A model generated the notes under the pieces. It saw nothing but the letters and a program-made list of their open reading frames with translations. It searched no databases and had not been told where the DNA came from. The position numbers and the translations under genes are program-made. This document shows, one piece after another, positions 32,739 through 43,379 of a DNA stretch of 64,000 nucleotides. Source of the DNA: Halisarca cf. caerulea. Lineage: Eukaryota > Porifera > Demospongiae > Chondrillida > Halisarcidae. The number at the start of each line of letters is the position of its first letter. The first letter of the stretch is position 1. Location: positions 4,780,618 through 4,844,617 of the forward strand of contig CAUJGJ010000444.1 of assembly GCA_963170055.1 (NCBI GenBank). Reading direction: 5' to 3'.

Positions 32739-34181
32739 ATGCCAGTTAGTTGTTGTTCAGTCGGCTGTACAAGTCGTTTCTCTGTAGGTTCTGGAATAGG
32801 ATTTTTTGTCTTTCCAGTTGACAAAGCTCGTAAGGACAAATGGGTACGTGCTGTATCGCGCCAAAATTGGCAGCCTACCGCTTCCACTCGCATTTGTGGA
32901 GAACATTTTGTATCTGGAAAGCCTTCGAGGGACCCGAATAGTGTGGATTATGTGCCTACCCTGTTCAAGGATGGCAAGAAAAGACTCAAAGTCACCGCAA
33001 GCAAGGGAAGAAGTGAACGACGATCTTGTCGCGAGAAAGTCAAAGAAGACAAGACATTGGAGGAATCCAAGGATATAGCTACTATCGAAGAAGCGGCTGG
33101 AGTACTTGTGAATATGTCACAAGCTCGTGTTGAAGATCTTTGTCCCACTCGGGTCACATCACATGCTTGTGTACAAACGGTTTTGACGTCTGAAGCCTTG
33201 ATGCAGGAAATGATTGAGGCAAGAACACGGATCCAGGAGCTATCTACCCAGGTACACTCACTAGAAAACAAAATGCAGTCTATGTCAAAGAGTCAAATGG
33301 ATTTGATTAAGTGGAATGACGAGAAAACACGTTTTTACACAGGCCTACCTTCATATGACATGTTTAAATGGCTGTGTGAATACTTTGAATCTATCAGCTC
33401 TGTACCCGGTGTTGGCAGAAGTCAAAAGCTGTCTCTTGAAGAGCAAATTCTATCTGTATTAATTAGATTACGTTTGGGGCTTTTAATGGAAGATGTTGCT
33501 GATCGTTTTGACATTTCACTAAGTTCGTATTCCAAGATATTTACCTCATGGATCAAGACTTTGCGTATCCACCTAAAGAATATCTTCCCATGGCCTTCAA
33601 AACATCTGATTACCAAGTACACTCCCTTGTCGTTCAAGAAATATCCGAATACCAGGATTATTATAGATTGTACAGAATTCTTCATCCAAAGACCAAGCTC
33701 TTTGATGGGTCAGTCGATAACCTTTTCTCACTACAAACATCATAACACCTTCAAGCTACTTGTGGGCATTAGTCCTGGAGGTGTTGCCACTTTCATTTCT
33801 GAACTCTGGGGAGGACGAATATCTGACAAGGCTTTGACAGAGAAATCGGGGCTTCTAGATCTCCTGGAGCCAGGAGATAATGTAATGGCAGATCGTGGCT
33901 TTGACATCCATTCAACATTGTCATCTAGAGGCATTACTTTGAATATTCCACCATTTTTGGGATCTCGGCAGCAATTGACTTCTCAGGAAGTCCTGAAAAC
34001 AAGGCATATAGCTTCCCTTCGAATCCATGTGGAACGTGCCATAGACAGAATCAAGAATTTTCGCCTGCTACAGCATGTGTTGCCATTGAAACAGATCTTT
34101 GTGACCAAGCTTCCTCATGTATTCAACATAAGAATCCCATGCTATAGCTTCCTTCTCTCGACCCCACTTCAATTGAGGTAA
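32739..34181 (+). CDS. THAP-DDE transposase of ISL2EU type, C-terminus altered
   Basis: 480 residues. THAP zinc finger at 1-75 (C5/C6, C10, FP at 25-26, W35, C53 and H56, ending VPTLF). Basic linker, then a coiled coil (MIEARTRIQELSTQVHSLEN). Then the HTH_Tnp_4 block (FYTGLPSYDMFKWL; LSLEEQILSVLIRLRLGL) and a DDE_Tnp_4 core with D in IIIDCTEFFIQRP, D in NVMADRGFDI and E in RIHVERAIDRIKNFR. After LLQHVLPL (about 34089) the frame runs into sequence that is the complement of the YqaJ gene, so the last ~28 codons are not native. All catalytic residues remain, but an internal deletion removed the true end. Confidence 0.85.
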   Translation: MPVSCCSVGCTSRFSVGSGIGFFVFPVDKARKDKWVRAVSRQNWQPTASTRICGEHFVSGKPSRDPNSVDYVPTLFKDGKKRLKVTASKGRSERRSCREKVKEDKTLEESKDIATIEEAAGVLVNMSQARVEDLCPTRVTSHACVQTVLTSEALMQEMIEARTRIQELSTQVHSLENKMQSMSKSQMDLIKWNDEKTRFYTGLPSYDMFKWLCEYFESISSVPGVGRSQKLSLEEQILSVLIRLRLGLLMEDVADRFDISLSSYSKIFTSWIKTLRIHLKNIFPWPSKHLITKYTPLSFKKYPNTRIIIDCTEFFIQRPSSLMGQSITFSHYKHHNTFKLLVGISPGGVATFISELWGGRISDKALTEKSGLLDLLEPGDNVMADRGFDIHSTLSSRGITLNIPPFLGSRQQLTSQEVLKTRHIASLRIHVERAIDRIKNFRLLQHVLPLKQIFVTKLPHVFNIRIPCYSFLLSTPLQLR

Positions 34182-35468
34182 ATCAGCACTTAAGGGAGAA
34201 TACCCCATAATTCGCCTCAGGATACTGTGTGCACTACTGCTTTCCCGTCTCTTCATAATTTCTCCAAACATAGAGCTGGTTAGACGACCGTTATGCAGCA
34301 GTTTCCATAGTGATGATTCCGCTTGCTGTGTAGTGTTCTGCTCAATGAAGTTCTTGAGAACGTCATCCAGTACTTGCTCAGAAATGTAATCTTGGCAAGC
34401 TTCCATGAAATAGACACCGTTTATGTCAATGGAAGCCAAGTCAAGTGCTGACTGTGGTAGCTGAATGTTTGTGATGTTGAATATGACCAGCTTGTGGGCC
34501 AATGACATTAAGGTTGATGAAATGTCTGTTAATTCTTGCTCATCACTCATGACTTCATCCTGCTCCTGATCGGATACTGACCAGAAGTGACTTAGGCCAT
34601 GCATAGGATACTTCATGATTTTTGTCCTCAATTCTTCACATGCAACATCCTCCGCTTCAGCGGTTACTGTATCCTCCTCTCTTGTTGATGATGGGATAAT
34701 ACGTTTGCTTCCAACGGTGTTGATTTGTTTACCATACACAGCTTTGTTGAAACTGATTTCACTCACTGGCAAGGGTTGAATGGTCCTTTTAGGCGGCACA
34801 TTCCACTGTTGGAGACGGTCTGTTACTGTAACATCTGAGGGTATTGTTGGCATGTTACGTTGCTTCAAATCCTCCATGTAGAATAGCAGTGCAGCTACAT
34901 GGCTACAGGTCTCCCCCTTTCCTGCTACGCACTGACATTCTCCTGTCATGATATCCCCATTTCTCTTGAAAATAACTGAGACAGAATACACTGCCTTGGA
35001 CTTAAGAGAACTGAAGCAAAATGCCTTGATTGCAATAAATTTGTCAGATGTATGAGCCCAAACATTCTGCACTAGACCATCGCTAAAATACTTGTAAGCC
35101 TTCAAAGACTTGAACGCTTTAAGACAATCGTCGCGGAAAATGTTGTCCTTCGATTTTCGGCTGATTAAAAACTTGTAAATTTGTATTATATTGCAGTCTG
35201 TTAGGCTGGAAATGTCCCTTGTCCACACGGAGATGTCTTGAATAGCTGGAACACCGCTTACAGTGGAGTCTTCGTCTTCGATTTGGAAACTGTCGGCCCA
35301 GTATGTCAGCAGATGCCCGATCAGCTGCGTCTTGTTCCCAGATCGTTTAACGCTCACCTCTCTGCAGAGGTCCTTCAGTGACGTTACGGACAAAGTTTTC
35401 AATAATTCGGTCAGATTTTTCTCATTAGAAGACTCGTTGAACTTCAAAATAGCTTTGGCACGATCCAT
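34068..35468 (-). pseudogene. SAP/SWIM protein with truncated YqaJ-type nuclease domain
   Basis: ATG at 35468. Residues ~18-54 form a SAP-like helix pair (ELLKTLSVTSLKDLC...GNKTQLIGHLL) for DNA binding. A SWIM zinc motif follows: C178, C180, C188, H190 (GECQCVAGKGETCSH). From about 395 the YqaJ-family start is visible (SSLWKLLHNGRLTSSMFGEI, LKWGREKEAIAWDSYVEYM), but after KLGHKDLF the frame enters the complement of the transposase gene and stops at 34068. The catalytic E-x-K part of YqaJ is therefore deleted. In intact ISL2EU elements this protein is thought to act as an exonuclease/recombinase helper. Confidence 0.8.
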
Positions 35469-35823
35469 TTCAGCAACGAAGTACGAATTTCGCCTACGTT
35501 CGAGTTTGCCAACAGTTCCGGTTAATCACGTGTTTGCCTATTAAGAGTGACGTCATTTCAAAACTGGCCTATACCGGTCGGGGCGCCATTGCGGCCGGGG
35601 GCCAGCGGAAAATTGTTTATCCCATCCAGAGTCTATTATCCCATGAAGGTGTAATTTGTGTCCAGACGATTGTCAACCGGCAGCCATTTTAGAGGAAGAA
35701 TTTCAACGCGTATATATCAATATATGTATAATATGTTGCCGTGTAAATGCTTAAAAATATTCATAGGCACTAACCACAATATGCGTTTTTATGATCCGTC
35801 ATTGTCGTGTAAACAGAGCCTTG

Positions 35824-36229
35824 CTTAACTGTTCCCAGACCGTAACAGACCTCACACCCGGAATTATGATGTCATTGTGTACTTTTATGCAAACAACGAT
35901 ATATAAACAATAGTAAACTTACACATAATACTTCAGCTTCCAATCCAGGTTATTTAGTATCTATGCTGATAGGAATAGGGCACACCATTTTTTCATATAT
36001 TGGTTAATTAAAATATCCCCCCAATAGATCAAGTTACAGCACATCAATACTTTACTATACAGTTTGGAAGTGGCCACATAAATAAAACCAGGGTTTTAGC
36101 TAAAGCAGGGTAGCAGGGTTCACCCTCCCCCACCCTGCTTTCATTCTCCCCACCCTGAAACCCTGAATCAACTGCCCATTTTACTGTGACATTGTCTAAT
36201 ATTGTAGCTACTTGCTTGAAATTATGGGG
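35824..36229. other. Intergenic
   Basis: Contains a short region rich in caccctgc/aaccctg words near 36100-36170. No gene recognised. Confidence 0.4.
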
Positions 36230-36850
36230 CAGGGCTTATGATAACGTTCGGACACCGGACATTACCAGGCCAATTGTGCCATGTGACCGGTCAACTTTGA
36301 ACTTGGTCGGATAAAATGTCTGGACAAAAAAGGGCAGCTATTTCTACCTCTAAAGAAAGTTCTTAACCAAAGAAAAGGGAGATTACCGTGCAAACAGTGT
36401 AAAATTGGATTCGACATAACGATGAGGAATTAAATACATCTGTGTGGCTGCACTGTGTAAAATCTGACTGAAACCACATCGGCAAATTGAAGTGTTTCGT
36501 GTGTGTCGAGTTTCAGGGGAAGCTGCGAGGAATGCACAACTACAGCATAGCATTCATTGATGGGTTGAAGAATCTGTGAGCCTCAATTTTCAAAGATCAC
36601 ACAGCAACTGAAATGCACACTAGAGCAATGCAGATGTTTAAAAGGAAAAGTTCTAGCGATATTACCGAGTTTCTCTGATAACAAGAGCCTTGTACAACCT
36701 TGATGCGGATTCAGAAATGAAACTACTGTAATCAAACAGCACATAGAACAGAAATATATTGTGTCCTGACAATATGACAAATGTCCGTTCAAAATGGCTT
36801 ATGGACAGACAATTTGTCTGACCACCCTTAGAACCTTATCATAAGCCCTG
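36230..36850 (+). mobile_element. hAT remnant with only its N-terminal zinc-finger exon
   Basis: Ends CAGGGCTTATGATAACGTTC and (complement) CAGGGCTTATGATAAGGTTC are hAT-like inverted repeats. At about 36403-36660 the + strand reads WIRHNDEELNTSVWLHC, KCFVCVEFQGKLRGMHN, YSIAFIDGLKNL, FKDHTATEMHTRAM, the C-x2-C...H-x4-H finger of the ZNF862/KIAA-like hAT group. Two TGA codons interrupt it (after KSD and KNL), both where CGA would fit. No dimerisation or catalytic region; no matching 8-bp duplication was seen. Confidence 0.65.
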
Positions 36851-38650
36851 GCCCGGATTATGAATACAAAGGCAGAAATCCCCCACTATTGTGCATGGAT
36901 TAGTTAATTTTGCTTTACATTGACTTCGATAAAAAAAATTGTGGCGGATTGTGATAAGAATTCACTGTACTACAATCACTGACTGATGCTATATCCTTCT
37001 ACTATCGTGAAATTCTGGCTAGAACACTGAAAACTATATCATTTGTTGATGTCTGACCATCAGCCATGCTCTCAAATATATCACTAAGTCTTTATTACAT
37101 TTACATAATATGGTTGTAAAGCTTCATTTTATTGAAAAAAGGTCTAGAAAAGTGAATTATTATCAGCTCTAATTTATGCTCTAATCAATATCTCAATATA
37201 TATCCCAATATTTAGGCAGGATGTCCCTTCAGCTCTTGGCTGGTCTTCCAGGGGGTCCTGCAATCACACACATAAGCAACAAACAAACAATCACACAATC
37301 AATGACCAATCATGTTCAATCAATTCACTGGCAACAGTTGATGCTTTCTGCTTGTTTGTCCTCTTTGGGTGGTGGTGGTTGGGGGTAGGGTAGGGAAAAG
37401 AGCCAAACAGCCACTTCTGCTGGGGACAGACCTTTATCTATCCCATAGCCCAGCCTCAGAATCATCCTCTCCATCAACTATACCACAACCCCCCCCCCCT
37501 CCCCCCATCAATGGTCGGAAATACCCAGTTAACTCAAGAACAGTAAGTTAGGTTATGGTTGAACTGTTTTTTTTGATTGACATTTTAAATTTTGATTTGT
37601 AAAGGCAAACACGTTGAAGTAACCGTCAATACGTTACCCCGTCCCAAAGAAAAGACAGTTTCATTACTACATACCAGAAATGAAATTTGTGGCTAGGTAA
37701 CTGATTCAACACTTAAACCTGCGAATTCTTATAACATACCTCGACTTGTCCAAAATAGAACAACAACGCTAAAACTGATGAACTTCATGTGGGTACCAGT
37801 TGTCGACAGTAAAGCCATAAAACGGGACAATCCTTCAACAGGACAAGCCCAACAAAACGTTTGGTCCCGTAGCCGAGTATCGAACTTTTGGTTGCGCAAA
37901 CGCCAACCATATATGGGGACAGAATGATGCGTTGTGATGTAGCACTCTATCCCCTTACCTTGCGAAATTATGGAGTACGGTAGTACTGACACCAAAAACA
38001 TGGCCGCCATACATTATAGCGGAATTTTTGTTTTCGTCCGAAAACTAAGGACACAGTACAGATAGAAGCATTTAGATGCGATATTGGTGCCTTTTGACAC
38101 ACTAGCTATAAAATAAAGTGATTAAAACCATTCGTAGACGTAGGCCAATTTCTTTAAGGAACGTGTTTAAACCATATTATTACTCAAGAGAATAATTATA
38201 TGAGTACAAAAAAAAGTGGAGGACCTCGGACACAGGGGTGTGTAATAAAGTGATCATGTGATCACAGGGTACAATTACTTCCCTGGCAAGGTCAGGCAAA
38301 AAGAGTTGGGTAACCAGGCCTAGGACACAGGTTCACGAGTAAAAGTACTCCACTGGCAAGGCCAGAGAGGAGCAACAGTTCGTAAAACAAAATTCTTGAA
38401 ATAGCATGGTGGCAGCAGTGCAAATCTGCGTTGGGGTTTCCAAGTTACTAGCTACCACCGTCTTCCACGCGTTCCTTCATTGTTCGAAGTGTTACCCCAT
38501 CTCCTGGTTACCATCTAGCATCTTCGCATTCAATGGTCGTGGAGTTCTTCCTCTTCATTTTCTCAGATCTTTATCTTTCTACTCCACGTGGTGGTAGCCA
38601 TCTTCATCACGAAATTTTAGACGAAAATGTACGGCTACGCAACAACAGTA
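36851..38650. other. Intergenic
   Basis: A C-rich tract at about 37490-37506 and two ctggcaaggycag words near 38280 and 38360 are the only notable items. No gene recognised. Confidence 0.4.
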
Positions 38651-38654
<4 letters not shown>

Positions 38655-38749
<95 letters not shown>

Positions 38750-38786
38750 AGGGAGGGAGGGAGGGAGGGAGGGAGGGAGGGAGGGA

Positions 38787-38846
<60 letters not shown>
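38655..38846. repeat. (GA)n / (GGGA)n compound microsatellite
   Basis: About 190 bp of GA dinucleotides with a central GGGA stretch (about 38744-38787). It generates long artificial frames (RERERE.. and SLSLSL..) on both strands. Confidence 0.95.
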
Positions 38847-38849
<3 letters not shown>

Positions 38850-38910
38850 CATGCACACCACAGACAAACACTCAGAGAGAGTGGGAGAGACAGTGAAGGA
38901 GGGGGAGAGA

Positions 38911-39243
38911 GAGGTGAAACATACTGACATTGTGATGTGGGACAACTCCAAGGCCCACCTAGTGGAGCTCACAGTGCCATTTGAGACTGGGCTGGAGGAA
39001 GCCAGCCAGCGGAAACAAGTCAAGTATGCAGACCTGGTTGCAACTTGCAAGAGAAACGGGTTCACTACCACCATCACTACCATCCAGGTAGGTTCCAGGG
39101 GCTTCCTCCACCGGTCCAGTTTGGACAGCCTATACAAGCTCGTGAAGGCCCCCTCAAACACAAGGCAGCTCTGGAACAGCAGCTCACTAGGAAGGCAATT
39201 GAGGGGTCCTTTGTCATCTGGTGCAGCCGCAACACTCCAACCT
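38911..39243 (+). pseudogene. C-terminal (endonuclease) end of a LINE with restriction-like endonuclease
   Basis: The frame reads HTDIVMWDNSKAHLVELTVP then FETGLEEASQRKQVKYADL and FTTTITTIQVGSRGFLHRSS. This is the PD-(D/E)xK-type pattern (D-I-V-x-W...V-E-L-T-V-P-F-E...K-Y-A-D-L) near the end of R2-group LINE proteins. After a frame change around 39155 another frame gives KHKAALEQQLTRKAIEGSFV and a stop at 39243, the usual C-terminus. It begins right after the GA microsatellite. Confidence 0.65.
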
Positions 39244-39477
39244 AATATATTTGCCAGAGCACATCTCATCTATCTATAATAACATTTTCAGCTGTATGTC
39301 TGCATGACCTCATTAAGCACACACTATATTATTATACTGCATGACTATTGCTATTATTAGGAGCCCACAACAAAACTGTGCATGATTGTTTTCAGATCAT
39401 TTGGCAGTGTTGAGACTAGCTCCACCCACCTGTCCCATTTTTGTACATCAGAGTTTGTTCAATTTATGGTGACATGT

Positions 39478-39479
<2 letters not shown>

Positions 39480-39541
<62 letters not shown>
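39480..39541. repeat. (GA)31 microsatellite abutting the LINE body
   Basis: Uninterrupted GA dinucleotides immediately followed by the LINE reading frame. Confidence 0.95.
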
Positions 39542-39543
<2 letters not shown>

Positions 39544-41353
39544 ACCAGCACCAGCACCACCACCACTACCACCACCACCGGTGACCACAGTACCGAGGAT
39601 AAAGTTGCCTCAGACGTCTGAGGGCTGGAGGGAGGCCGACGACCACCTGAGACAAGTTGTAGTGCCCTGTGTGCTGAATGAGTTGAATGTCAATGTCATG
39701 AATCATGTGCTCTGTCTTGGCATCTACTCATACTTCACAAGCAGGTATGGTGTGCAGAAGACCAATCAACACTGTCAACACCAGAGCAAGGTGTTGACAC
39801 AGAGGCATGAACTGAAGAAGGCGCTAGTGGAGAAGAATGCAACTAAGAAACGATTGAGACAATTGAGGAGAACAGGGTCTGACCCAGAGACAGTCCGGCA
39901 ACTAGCTTGTGAATTCCACAGTCTTGTTCGAGCGCACAGCAAATTAAGCAGAACCATTAAGTGACTGGAGCAAGCTCAGAACCAGAAGCATCAGAGGAAA
40001 GACTGTCGTAAGGACATCCACAAGTTCGCTCACAGGATTCTTAATGATGAGAGCTACACATCCATTGAGCCAGCCTTCTCAAAGCAGGATGCAGAGACCT
40101 ACTTCACTGAGGTCTACTCTGCCTTGCCAAGGGACTTCACAAGACCATCATGGTTGCCTGAGGCTCCTGCTCCCTTGGTTGCATTGGACACCGGTGCCTT
40201 CACTGTTGAGGAGATCACCATGGTGCTGTCCAAATCCAAATCAGCATCATACCTCAGTCCTGTGGACCAGATTCTGTACTTGGTGCTGAAGAAGTGCCCT
40301 TCCTTGATGCCGGCCCTGCTTCACCTGTTCAATGCTTGCTGGTCAGTGAAAAGGGTGCCGGCAGCCTGGAAGGTTGGCGTACTGAGACTGCTGGGGAAGA
40401 AGAAAGCTGAGGAGGATCCCAAGGCACCCAAGAACTTCCGCTCCATCGCCTTAGCCTCCTGCATTGGCAAGGTGTTCACCAGCCTGTTGAAGCAGCGCTG
40501 GCTGAACTACATGAGAAGGAACAAGTACCTAAACACCGCCGTGCAGAAGGCATTTGTCGATGGGGTGCCGGGCTGCACGGAGCATCACCTCAAGCTTCTT
40601 TCCATGCTGGAAGAGGCTCACAGGAAGAGGAGGTCCTTGTGCTTGTGCTGGTTGGATCTTGCCAATGCCTTTGGCAGTGTCCATCACAAGCTCATTCAGT
40701 ACTCATTTCGCCACTACCATGCTCCCCCAGAGTGGCTGGAGATGATCTCTAGCTTGTACCAGGATCTGGTTGGTGTCATCACCAGCAAGTCCTGGCAGAC
40801 AGCCCCCATCCACCTCCAGATTGGAGTCTTCCAGGGTGATCCTCTGTCAGTGTTGGTGTTCAACACTGTCATGAACACCCTGGTGGACACAATCACCAAG
40901 AACCACGCAGCACTGGGATACAAGTTGGATGCTTCTTCCACCCGCTCCAACTTGCTGCAGTATGCCGATGACACCTCTTTGCTAGCCGACGGCCCATCTT
41001 CTTGCCAGACCCTTCTCTCCACCACTGAGGCCTGGCTGTCCTGGTCAGGCATGAAGGCCAACGTGCCCAAGTGTGTGTGCCTGGCCGTCCAGGCCACCAC
41101 TGGCAGACCCTACGACCCCAGACTGCTGCTGAATGGTGAGTCCATCCCGTACATAGGTGACAACACCTTCACCTTCCTTGGTGCTCCTGTGAGCATCCAT
41201 AGCTCTAGTGACACAGTAGGAAGGACATCTGCCAGAAGCTGACAGCACTAATGCAGAAGGTTGATGCCACACTGCTCTCCAGACAGCAGAAGCTAAATCT
41301 GTACAAGCTGGCTGTTTGCCCACGACTTACTTGGGACCTCTCCATCCACTAAT
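39542..41353 (+). pseudogene. Non-LTR retrotransposon reverse transcriptase (R2-type group), 3' truncated
   Basis: A single frame runs from the GA repeat to 41242 with one TGA at 39962-39964. Before it lie a proline-rich start and a helical region (GWREADDHLRQVVVPCVL; ATKKRLRQLRRTGSDPETV). After it come KFAHRILNDESYTSIEPAFS, then the RT fingers/palm: KNFRSIALASCIGKVF, LCWLDLANAFGSVHHKLIQ, IGVFQGDPLSVLVFNTVMN, and the YADD active site (LLQYADDTSLLADG). A frameshift near 41219 moves the frame to KDICQKLTALMQKVDAT, LNLYKLAVCPRLTWDL, ending at 41353 where element sequence stops. The zinc finger and endonuclease that should follow are absent, although a separate piece with that end lies just upstream at 38911. 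Dead copy. Confidence 0.85.
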
Positions 41354-41631
41354 GCGTTCTTATATAAAACGTACTATTCCTATTTGGTATAAAAGGGTAT
41401 TTTGACCTAAAATAATGTGATTGTTCTACATATATGTTAATCAAATTGGGATTTGTCTGAACATTTTCATTGTAAGTTCATATTCTAGCAGTGAAATAGC
41501 AAGATAATATTACCAAGACATTGTTAGAATAACACATCACTGAGGATATTTACAAATATGCAGTGAACATTATATAGATGAACTAGTATAAGTTGCAAGT
41601 TGATGGTCTCCATCAAAATAGAACTTGTGGT

Positions 41632-41988
41632 TTAATGGCTGTTCTCTTCATATTTTCTCTTTAGATGATGTACACATGTCTTTCTTAGCCGTCCAGTTGA
41701 GGTTAGCTTGAAGTCGTACAAAATAATGCTTGATGTGTGCACAGTGGAGACCCAGTCTTCCCATTGTCTTCCATTTCTAACTTTTGCAGGCTTCCAAGTG
41801 CTGGTGTACGATCCTTTATACCATAATATGGTGATATCCTTGCCACTGATTCCCTTACATTCACCAATCCAAGGTGGTGGCCACGTCGGATCATCACTTA
41901 GCACAGCGACCATGTGCCCTTCCCTAATCTCCATGGCATTGGTCGCAATCACAGCTGAGCTGCGTGGTCGGTATGGCCCTGTGTATAC
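41632..41988 (-). CDS. Isolated last exon with a 'PWIG...W-x-G-S-Y' module
   Basis: From a good acceptor (ttttcttag) at 41989 the frame is open to a stop at 41632: YTGPYRPRSSAVIATNAMEI, GHMVAVLSDDPTWPPPWIGE, ISGKDITILWYKGSYTSTWK, VHTSSIILYDFKLTSTGRL, HHLKRKYEENSH. It resembles a small beta-barrel (BAH/Tudor-like) module found at the C-terminus of several transposon-borne or DDE-related invertebrate proteins; that link is from memory of the pattern. No upstream exon was found within 2 kb, so it may be a gene remnant. Confidence 0.45.
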   Translation of the reverse strand, partial: VYTGPYRPRSSAVIATNAMEIREGHMVAVLSDDPTWPPPWIGECKGISGKDITILWYKGSYTSTWKPAKVRNGRQWEDWVSTVHTSSIILYDFKLTSTGRLRKTCVHHLKRKYEENSH

Positions 41989-41989
41989 C

Positions 41990-43197
41990 TAAGAAAAAAA
42001 TTAAAGACTTGACATTGACTCTTTTGAAATAATGTGTCTGTATTTAATTTATAATGGTATTGTTCTAAATCATATAGTAATCTATGATGAAATAAGATAT
42101 AGTTGAAGGTTATATAGTACATTTCGGTTACAATTTTGGAACCCCCACTTTCAATGAAGGCCACAATTTTGGAACCCTCAGACATGCATCTGATTTTAAG
42201 TTCAGTTAATTAAGTTTCCAATTTTGGAACCCCTATATAATAACAACAATATAATATTATTATTATTCTAAGACATTATAGACGTGTGTAGGCTCTATTA
42301 TAGCTACATGATAATAATAATAATAATAACTAGTTGTGAACAGAGTTCAGAACCTCGCGGGATTGTGTTGCTGAATTGTGTCACATGATAATATTGTCAA
42401 TGACTCATGTGCTGTGCTGCAGCATGTATCAGTGTCACCCTTCAGTGTGTATCAGTGTCTGAGTATTATGCATTGGGCTAATCCAACACACTGCACTGAT
42501 GGGTACATGGTCACTTGGTGGCACAGTGGGTGGCTACCCTTGTTGACCACCTTGCAATTACTTTCTGTATGTGTACATAATAGGTGACATACATGCTATG
42601 AGTATGTCTTCAGTTTTGCCACTATGCATAAATATAAGTTGGACTGGGGAATAGAATTATGAGAGATGTTGATGTTTGCCTTGAATGCATCTAACTGATT
42701 CAGAAACATAATATATTACATGATTAATTTGTATGTTTTTGCGGACTGGCCACATTTCATGACAAATACCAGTATCCCAGTTCATTTGTTCCCATTCACT
42801 GTTTGTGGTGAAAAGTGATCACTGTGCTGGTCATATATACAATGTGTGGCAATATGTGTGTCTGTCCCGCACAATCAGCTGGAAGCTCTAGATCCAATTC
42901 ACTTTGGGATTTGGGATCAAGTACGTAGATGAGATTATGTGTTTGAGAATGTTTTGATCGTACTTGTGAATGATTATTTTGATCACAGTCTGTGTTTCAC
43001 TTGCATGGTTTCTGTGATAATTACGTACAACCTAAAGTCAGTACCTTTCAAATTTGTTGAACAAAACAACAAGACTTAGTGGGGTTGCATGAAACATTTT
43101 GAAACCATATTGAAATTTACCATATGTATACATAATTAGAATACTCTGTAGAGTGTCTATATATAGAGTCTATGATCATACACCATGCCATGTAGCC
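41990..43197. other. Intergenic, AT-rich
   Basis: ATT/AAT simple repeats at about 42255-42275 and 42308-42332. No gene recognised. Confidence 0.45.
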
Positions 43198-43379
43198 AGA
43201 TCCATACTTGCTGTGAATGACGTCACAGCTGGCTGGACATCAATACATCACAAATATCACCTGACATTAAATGTCAGACTCCGTGCAAATGACCGTTACA
43301 TACTAAGTTATGCAAACGAGACATTAATTGTTCCTATGTTGACTTGTCAACCATATGGTTCTTATAATTGCTGTAATGT
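43198..43379 (+). CDS. Possible FN3-like exon
   Basis: Between ..catgtag and gtaagt an open exon reads SILAVNDVTAGWTSIHHKY, LNVRLRANDRYILSYANETL, IVPMLTCQPYGSYNCCN. The alternating hydrophobic pattern, the sequon NET and the C-x-P-Y-x-x-Y-x-C end look like a fibronectin/Ig-type strand set. No phase partner was established. Confidence 0.3.

Larger units (their letters stand above)
32622..35570 (+). mobile_element. ISL2EU-type element nested in the Harbinger element
   Basis: AT at 32620-32621 and 35571-35572 is the 2-bp target duplication. Ends AGGCCAGTTTCGAAAT and (complement) AGGCCAGTTTTGAAAT are inverted repeats. Two convergent genes fill it: a THAP plus DDE_Tnp_4 transposase (+) and a SAP/SWIM protein leading into a YqaJ-type nuclease (-). 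This gene pair is what is known for ISL2EU elements of the PIF/Harbinger superfamily. Its insertion lies upstream of the SANT gene start, between the SANT gene and the right end of the host element. Confidence 0.88.
29596..35820 (+). mobile_element. Harbinger element interrupted by an ISL2EU-type element
   Basis: TTG occurs directly before 29596 and directly after 35820, the 3-bp duplication expected for Harbinger. Ends GGCTACGTTTACACGACAA and (complement) GGCTCTGTTTACACGACAA are inverted repeats, with the gtttacac word repeated inside. It codes for a HARBI1-type transposase (+) and a SANT protein (-), both decayed. Without the nested 2949-bp element and its extra AT it is about 3.27 kb, a normal Harbinger size. 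Confidence 0.88.

Noticed and set aside
38655..38846. CRISPR-like or satellite array
   Set aside because: Simple GA/GGGA microsatellite without spacers; this is animal DNA.
38533..39279. Long open frames with RERERE, SLSLSL or EGGREGG repeats
   Set aside because: They are translations of the GA/GGGA microsatellite; only the part after 38911 has LINE similarity.
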